64,000 nt of DNA. Source: Galeruca laticollis (taxonomy: Eukaryota; Arthropoda; Insecta; Coleoptera; Chrysomelidae). Shown here piece by piece: positions 57,399 to 64,000 of the stretch. Position 1 is the first letter of the stretch; every line of letters starts with the position of its first letter. A model generated the notes under the pieces. It was not told where the DNA came from and made no database searches. It saw only the letters and a program-made list of their open reading frames with translations. The stretch lies in assembly GCA_963921935.1 (NCBI GenBank), contig OY998177.1, positions 111,654,067 to 111,718,066 of the forward strand. The letters are read 5' to 3'. Both the position numbers and the translations under genes were made by a program.

Positions 57399-58030
57399 TT
57401 ACTTAACCTGTTTATATTTATTGCAAATATAAACTTTAATTACTGGCCATGGTTTATTATGAAACAGGTTTGGGTGCTGATTAATTAAGTCCATGACTTC
57501 GCCTTTTCTGGGAGGACGTTTTAATTTTATATGTCGCTTAAAGAATGTTTCCGCCACTGTCTTTTGTTCAGTCGTCCAAGCTACGAGTTTTCGTTTGGCT
57601 CCATTTTTAAATTGGTGTGAAACAGGAGTAGTCCCTTGGATAAAACTTGAAGCGATAACAGGGTAAATTTCTTGCATTTCTTCCCCCGCATTTATATCTC
57701 TTGTATGTTCCTCATTCTCTTCAACTATATAATCAATAATATCTATTTCATCGAGCCTCGTGCCTTTGTTCCTCTCGAAGATGTTAGGTTGCTTTGAGAG
57801 CATCAATAATTTTCTGACCTTAGCAGTCTGGTAAATATTGTCAGGCAATCGATACCACTCAGCATGTGTCTTCTCTGTATGTCCCATAAATGCAGCAAGT
57901 TGTTCTAAATCATTTTTTTCCAATCAAAATATTTGAGAAACTTTCAAAGATATGAAGTCGTCTTCTCTACGTACTTTATCAATTGATTTTTTCCTTTTCT
58001 TTGATTTCTTATCCAAAAACATTATTCTTG
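57399..58030 (-). pseudogene. Crypton-like tyrosine recombinase, C-terminal part
   Basis: The 174-residue frame (57923-57399) contains LEQLAAFMGHTEKTHAEWYR with GHT at residues 14-16 and Tyr 24, the place of the catalytic His/Tyr pair in a tyrosine recombinase. It is followed by LPDNIYQTAKVRKLLMLSKQ. A C-terminal W..EQ...F..H region follows, then KPWPVIKVYICNKY, a domain often fused to Crypton recombinases. The conserved frame extends upstream through KVSQIF to about 58030, interrupted by one TGA. The catalytic Arg regions further upstream were not found. A domesticated gene fragment is an alternative. Confidence in the family is moderate. Confidence 0.55.
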
Positions 58031-58971
58031 TCGAACAAAATTGTCTAGTTTTTACACTGCAGAATAAACAGTTATGTTTTCTTCTGATTCTTTTATTCTT
58101 AGTAGCTAGAACTTAGCTAGATGTATTGCAAGGTGTGTTATTTATTTTACTCTAATAACTTATATCTATTACGGAACCATCAGGGAGGTCTTCTAAATGT
58201 TGTTCTACATCACTGCCCAAAATTGCATTCAAAGATTGTAAATACATTAATTTAGTTCTTTCCGCAAGACAGTCGCCAGCGATTTCATCACTGTACACAT
58301 CAATAATCATATAATTTGAAATATTCATCTCAAGAGTTCCTAATATATTGTTTGCATTCAGTTGAGAAAAACACCAAATTAAAACTAACGGTTATTGTGA
58401 AACATGGACAACAAACGGGTTTCTGTGATCTGCCATAATGTCCAGATAGTATAGCTTCTGTAAGTGGGTTTCAGAATCAGCTTTCAAATCTTCGGAGAGT
58501 TTTAAGTGTTGCTTCGAATAGTTAGGAAAAAATTAGATTTTATTTACAAAGGCACTTTTTGCTTACAAGTTTCGATACGGAGCCCTGAATATGATCACAA
58601 TTTCAAACTACAACGGCTGATTTTTTGGTTTGCCCCACATATTCTTGCGATATGTATCGATACGTTCGAATAAATACTAATCAAACTATGGTCAAACAAC
58701 TCATAGAAATAGATAAATGTAAATTACAACCAAGAAAGCACGATGCATTTAAATAACCATACACTTTACTGTAACGAATACGTTAATTCTGAATATATTT
58801 TCAAAGATGCCACTTCCTCCGTTACAAGTACAACATTTATACACGACCATCAAATCTGCAGAATAAAAGTTATTTAATAAACTCAAATATATCTTGTATT
58901 CCAACGTTGTCAAATTATCAAGATGCTAACCTGTCCGTTAAATATATTTAGCAAATATACATTGGTGTATA
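58031..58971. other. Possible upstream part of the Crypton-like gene; otherwise unassigned
   Basis: Minus frames show coding-like islands (ERTKLMYLQSLNAILGSDVE, then HLEDLPDGSVIDIS near 58190; MADHRNPFVVHVSQ near 58430) but no recognised domain. They may be exons of the Crypton-like gene. Confidence 0.3.
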
Positions 58972-59029
58972 TTGAAGGATTACTGGCTATACCGTAAATG
59001 TACCGATGCCAATTTGACCGCTATATATA

Positions 59030-59072
<43 letters not shown>

Positions 59073-60162
59073 CTTCTTACAAGCTATAGAACTCACTCTG
59101 AATTCCACCTATTTTTTGTATGAAGAGACGTTTTACCAACAAATTGAAGGATGTGCCATGGGGACCTCGATTTCTAGTGTCATTGCCCAATTAGTTATGG
59201 AAGACCTTGAAGAAACAATACTGACCAAAAACTCAATTCAAACACTATTTTTTTACAGATATGTTGACGACTGCATATTAGCAATTCCAAAAAATACAGA
59301 ACATTTGGTCTTGCAAGATTTCAACAATTACCATGACAGACTACAGTTCACCATTGAACTAGAAGAAAATAATCAAATAAGCTTTTTGGACCTTACCCTC
59401 CATCATACAACTAACACCATAAAAACGGAATGGCACACAAAAGATACCTGGTCTTCCCGATATTTAAATTTTGAATCACAACACCCTCTAACACACAAAA
59501 AAACTGTCATTATAGGACTCGCAGATCGATCAATAAATCTGTCCGACCCCGAATTCAGAGAGAATGCAATAATTAAAGCTAAAGATGCCCTTATACTCAA
59601 CAACTATCCCACAAATTTGACAAATAAGATATTTAAAAAACGTTTACATATATTTTATAACCATAATAATACAAAAACTAAACTAGACAATATAACAAAC
59701 CAATTCCTCACTTTGCCATATATACCAAATTTATCAGAAAACCTAAAAAAGACATTTTCGCACCACAACATACATGTTGCTCATAAAGGGTACAACCTAC
59801 TAAAAACCAATTACACCAATCTAAAAAGTTCAATCTCAAAAGAAAAAAAGAGCAATATAGTGTATGAAATACCATGTAAAAACTGTGAAGGGGTCTACAT
59901 CGGACAAACAAGTCAGTATTTGAAAAGCAGAATAAATAGTCACAAATATGACAAACGAAACAAAACGGCACTCACTATCCATGTGTCAGAAAACCAGCAC
60001 GAATTTGATTTCGAAAACACAAAAATTCTTCGAAGTGAAAACCATACAAAAAAACGCGAAGTTCTAGAAATGATAGAAATACAGAGAAAAACTAGTTCCG
60101 TAAATTTAAAGACTGACACAAAAAATCTTAGTAAAATTTATAATAACATTATAAAAACTTAG
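58972..60162 (+). CDS. Penelope-like RT/GIY-YIG ORF, 5'-truncated but open
   Basis: An open frame of 396 residues. The first ~33 are flank and translated TA repeat; element sequence starts at 59071. It carries RT blocks EGCAMGTSISSVIAQLV (about 59-75) and the catalytic FYRYVDDCILAI (YVDD 97-100), TIELEENNQISFLDLTL, a connecting region, and a GIY-YIG endonuclease (IVYEIPCKNCEGVYIGQTS, about 296-314) with a conserved downstream H and E-rich end. No stop inside, unlike the other two Penelope-like copies. The N-terminal RT fingers are missing, so it is not autonomous. It forms a different lineage from elements 1 and 3 (YVDD versus YVDG). Confidence 0.85.
59022..59070. repeat. (TA)n microsatellite at the 5' end of Penelope-like element 2
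   Basis: A TA array ending one base before the element sequence begins. Confidence 0.95.
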
Positions 60163-60202
60163 AAATATAGAGAAACACGTGGCACATTCCAAATATAATA
60201 AA

Positions 60203-60265
60203 TTTATTACCACTCCCTATATAAATATAAAATCCATTTATTACCACTCCCTATATAAATATAAA
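60203..60265 (+). repeat. Two-copy 34-bp tandem repeat
   Basis: TTTATTACCACTCCCTATAT plus AAATATAAA occurs at 60203 and again at 60237, in the 3' untranslated part of Penelope-like element 2. Confidence 0.85.
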
Positions 60266-60574
60266 CTTCAATTTAATACCAGTCAACACAAAAACGACAC
60301 ATTAAAACCTCGTTACGGCTGCTTTCATTGTATAGAACAAATACTCGTATATTCCAATACAAATTTTAATCAGTGAATGTCATATTTTTAAAATGTTCGT
60401 TTTGTTTTGTGGTGTGAGTTGTACTCTATTATGTGATGCATCCTAAAACATCTATAAAATATATTAAATAATCAAATGAACGTTCTGTCGAAGGTAAGAT
60501 TTATTTGTTTTGTTTTTAAAAATTCTTTCTGTAACTTGTACCATTTCTTTTAGTTTTAACAAAAAATTTTATTT

Positions 60575-60600
60575 CTGATGAAGGTCATGGAAGACCGAAA
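60575..60600 (+). ncRNA. Hammerhead-ribozyme-like core (Penelope-like element 2)
   Basis: CTGATGA (60575-60581), one unpaired A, helix GGTC/GACC (60583-60586 with 60593-60596) and GAAA (60597-60600) followed by CG. About 415 bp after the ORF. Stems I and III not resolved. Confidence 0.5.
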
Positions 60601-60719
60601 CGTAAAATAAAAATGTATTAACTACTAGTTAAATGTCTTTAAAAATGGTCCTCAATCCCAAGAATATAAAATAACAATATATAAGTAAATAAAAAAGACC
60701 AAGAACCAAAAAAAAGAAA

Positions 60720-60722
<3 letters not shown>

Positions 60723-60755
<33 letters not shown>

Positions 60756-60770
60756 ATATATATATATATA
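60723..60770. repeat. (TA)n microsatellite
   Basis: A TA array with one TTTG break, between Penelope-like element 2 and the next LTR element. Confidence 0.95.
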
Positions 60771-60779
60771 AAAATAACA

Positions 60780-61337
60780 TGTACACTGTATATAAATCCA
60801 TTAGTTTTAACAAAGATATAGATATTAGATAATAAGTATGCCAGAATAATAACTACCTCTATATAAAGCACCCATATGACAAGCTAAAATAATAGATACG
60901 ACTAATAATTCAAAATCATTTATTAAAAAGAAAAAAAAATAACATTTAAAGGATGGTATTCATAAATAATAATATCTGATTATAAATAAAACATTAAAGT
61001 TAAATCTGAAATAGAAAATAAATAATAATTTTATAAGCAATTCTAGAGATAAATAAATGAATTGTGAAATGTAGAACGTTGTATATAGGATAATAATTAC
61101 TACTCTTAAATGAATAATAAATAATCTTGCAAGTACTTAAACTAATACATAATAGTTATTTGTAAATAGTAGGTTAAGTAGATTCATAAAATAGACAGGT
61201 CGAGTCAAGATTGATACATTACAAGGAATGAACAGTTTATTATGAAAGAAATCAATGAATAAAAAGATTTAATGTGAAATTGAAATTTAAGCAGCTATTA
61301 ACATGGCTAATATCTGTTAAATTTGAATTTGAGGGGA
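60780..61337 (+). mobile_element. Gypsy-family 3' internal tail with polypurine tract
   Basis: Purine-rich, non-coding sequence like 43153-44317, ending AATTTGAATTTGAGGGGA (LTR element: AAATTTAAATTTGAGGGGA). This places a polypurine tract at 61331-61337 just before an LTR. No coding sequence of the element remains to the left. Confidence 0.5.
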
Positions 61338-63137
61338 TTTGAACTCATCACAACATCTATAAGGGTTAGAAGGTGTTGGAGTGTGAGGTTTTCAAGCGTG
61401 AATTTGGTTGTAAGTTTCCAAAACATAGGGAATTATTTGTTTTTCATGATGTGAATGAAATTAAAAAATTAAAATGAGTTATATATTGAATATGTACCTA
61501 TGATATCGTTTGTTTAATGTAAATATAGAGATTATAAAATAATATTCAAAACATTTACCATTGTCAGTGCTTCCTAAAATAATTCACTCATAACTTGTAT
61601 ATCAGACCATAAAAATCATCTTTAAACAATATAATAATTTGTAAATTTGGGATATACGTCATTAAAAATATCTAAACCCCTAAAAGAATAAATGTATTTA
61701 TATTATTATAATACATCATGTTTAATAAGAGTTAGTAGCAAAATCATCACTTTTGATGTTTACTATTATAATGACACTGAGAACTGTCAACAAGATTGGA
61801 ATGTCAAAATAATTTCAAAACATGAAACATCAGCGACAGAATTCGTTGTGCGCGACAGGATTCATTGTCATAGAACTGTATAATTCTGACAAGCGTATAA
61901 AGCGAGGATGTAAAATAACATATAAAGAAATTTTGTAAATAGGAATTTCAGTCCGCGTTTATAATGATCACTAATTGTGGGAGAATTCTAATATAATTGG
62001 AAAAGGATTGCATATGTATTTCAGAGTAATCAGACTGTAGATTTGTTTCATTCAGAATGGAATAGTTTTATACAATCAGAGGTTTTTTTTTATAAATAGG
62101 GATATTTTTGGAAAAGTAGAGTTTTAAATAGATAAGTTAAATTATTTTGGAAATAAACAAAGCATTAAATATCATCAAATAGTTAAGAAAAATATGGAAT
62201 TAAATGAAAACCTCTGATTTCTAAATTATTGTTAAAAAAATCTAGTGAGATGATGAGTTTTGTCCATAGCAACGGACAGGAGAATTGAGGGTTGTTTATT
62301 TTGGAAAATGAAGAGGTATGATATATGATATTTTGGAGAGAGGACGTAGTAAAATAAAACTTTGAAATTATATTAAAATAGAAGTAAAGTTCTCATAAAA
62401 CTCAAGAAATGTAACAGAAAAAAGTTAAATAAAGTTGAAGAAGTATGTTGAGAAGATTTAGAAGCTAATTAAAACGTTAAACGGGACACGGTGAAGAATT
62501 TCAAGACTTACCTGGAGAAGTTTTGTCAAGCTGGAGTTCAGGTTGAGTGAATGCAGTTGACATAATAATATGAGAGTTGCTGGTATTGGATATTGGTGAT
62601 CGTCGGTGCCAGAAGACATCATTGTTAGTGAAAGGTTGATGTTAACCAATTTGAAATTTCAAATTTTGGCCATTTCAAACAATATAAATTTGCGCAAAGG
62701 TACCTATTTGTTGAATTATTAGATTTTAGTTGTTTGTTCCACTATTTTGATTTTAAATTTGTTTATATTAATACATGTATTTCTTTTCCAATTTCCAATG
62801 TAGTTTTGACAATATGTAGTTATAGTGTTAATTTTCGTTCCTATACCCTCTATTAAAAACAGGAATATAATCAATAACATAGGCGTCTCAACATAAATTT
62901 ATACAAGGTTTAATTTTATTTTAAATAATAGACAAAAACAAATGATTCTTTATTAAAATATATGAAACAAAATAATAAATCACATAAAAAAAACTTTAGA
63001 CCTGAACTCAAAGAGATTAAGGAGCACTCATGCCCAACTATAATACATTTACCCTGAGCTAGCCGAACAACATTCTTTATTAATCTATACAAAACAATAA
63101 AAAAAATTCCTCTTATAAATAAATATGAAATATAATA
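61338..63137 (+). repeat. Diverged gypsy LTR-like sequence E
   Basis: Starts after the polypurine tract. At 63000-63070 CCTGAACTCAAAGAG...CTCATGCCCAACTA then GAGCTAGCCGAACAAC parallels the 3' part of the 2.2 kb LTR and of copy C. A minus-strand CAG-GTAAGT lies near 62510. Ends in the TA array at 63138. The short minus frame at 62458-62649 ends close to that donor motif. Confidence 0.55.
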
Positions 63138-63156
63138 TGTATATATATATATATAC

Positions 63157-63242
<86 letters not shown>
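63138..63242. repeat. (TA)n microsatellite with interspersed C
   Basis: TA array of about 105 bp with ACATTT and ACA interruptions, at the end of LTR-like E. Confidence 0.95.
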
Positions 63243-63246
<4 letters not shown>

Positions 63247-64000
63247 TGAGATGTATATTTTAATGTGAATCATTTAATAAACTTTATTCTTCTGAAGTTT
63301 AATTTATCTATGCCACGGCCTGAGATCCTATCACAGGTAAGTTCTTTCGGGTGCCAATTTTATTATTATTTCAAATTTAATGAGTGAAGTTCTAATTTAA
63401 ATCAAAATAAAATAACAAATACCTTAATATTTAAATAACAAATTCAAAATTATAAAGTTCTTCCCAATTTGTTAAATTTATGGTGCAAATGACATTTTAA
63501 AAGTTTTTGAATATGTGGAATGTCAATTGCAAATAAATGCTAGTTCAATCTCCAGGATTATTATTTCAATACAACTAACTATACACATTATAACTAATTA
63601 TTAACCACAGTCTCAGAATAGAATGGAAGATATAGAAAAAGAAACAAAGACGTTGCAAATTTTTTATAGCTCACACGCACTCGTTGGAATTCAATTTAGT
63701 TCCTCAATGATCAAAAGATTTACGTTAAAATTAGCATGCTTTTTGTGTCATATTCAATTGACTTTGTTCCCTTTTAAACTTTTGTATATCGATATAATAG
63801 TCAAAATTTTGTTACCCATCCTCTCCGTGGTATAATTCGCTGACTCTAAAGAAATCTTGTCTCCTTTCAAACTGGATACAAATCGGCTGTCACCAGAACA
63901 TAAGATTTCTCACACCAGAAACGCTTCATACAATTTCCTGATACCAGTAAGTTCTTCCACTTTTCACACAATTATCTAAATTATATCTTTTTCTAATAGT
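63243..64000. other. No gene seen
   Basis: AT-rich. A 12-base inverse match to the gypsy primer-binding region (GGGTGCCAATTT at 63349-63360) could mean a minus-strand LTR to the right, but nothing else supports it. Confidence 0.35.

Noticed and set aside
63349..63360. Inverse match to the gypsy primer-binding region, suggesting a minus-strand LTR at the right edge
   Set aside because: Only 12 bases match and the sequence to the right does not resemble the LTR end.

Overview
This is AT-rich animal nuclear DNA, most likely from an insect. The evidence is the mix of elements (R1-, jockey- and I-like non-LTR elements, Penelope-like elements, gypsy and an errantivirus-like element with a degenerate envelope gene, copia, mariner, piggyBac, hAT, Harbinger and a Crypton-like recombinase), many GT-AG exon boundaries, and a nuclear copy of mitochondrial ND6-cytb in the ancestral insect order. 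I cannot name the species. No bacterial-type genes, CRISPR arrays or rRNA genes were seen. Nearly everything is transposon-derived, nested and broken.

The one host gene I can support is on the minus strand: two exons of an SLC46 / proton-coupled-folate-transporter-like MFS protein at 22249-22350 and 4688-4945. They are separated by a ~17.3 kb intron crowded with transposable elements.

Layout, left to right. 1-1074: R1-like element running off the left edge. 1328-4617: mariner with ~410 bp inverted repeats, carrying a deleted Harbinger. 4688-4945: SLC46 exon. 5096-8148: second long-TIR mariner, split by a foldback with a hammerhead-like core. 8620-8985: copia RNase H remnant. 9231-11213: Penelope-like element with inverted terminal repeats, a hammerhead-like core and a captured mitochondrial fragment. 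11214-16024: non-LTR pieces, one split by a complete but dead hAT element. 19407-21171 and 23406-25262: two intron-containing, inactivated DDE transposase genes of one family. 22852-23136: palindromic MITE related to the mariner at 48621. 25321-31790: I-clade element split by a piggyBac. 32560-35732: errantivirus-like remnants in the order envelope, LTR, primer-binding site, gag. 35797-46533: a nearly complete, young gypsy element with 2.2 kb LTRs. 46544-55400: related diverged LTRs, a third long-TIR mariner and a non-LTR fragment. 56160-64000: Penelope-like fragments (one with an open 3' ORF), a Crypton-like recombinase end, and another gypsy 3' end.

The elements do not form a pathway. The points of interest are how they are nested, the host gene hidden among them, the mitochondrial capture, the hammerhead-like motifs, the gypsy frameshift signal and the repeated use of (TA)n arrays as junctions.
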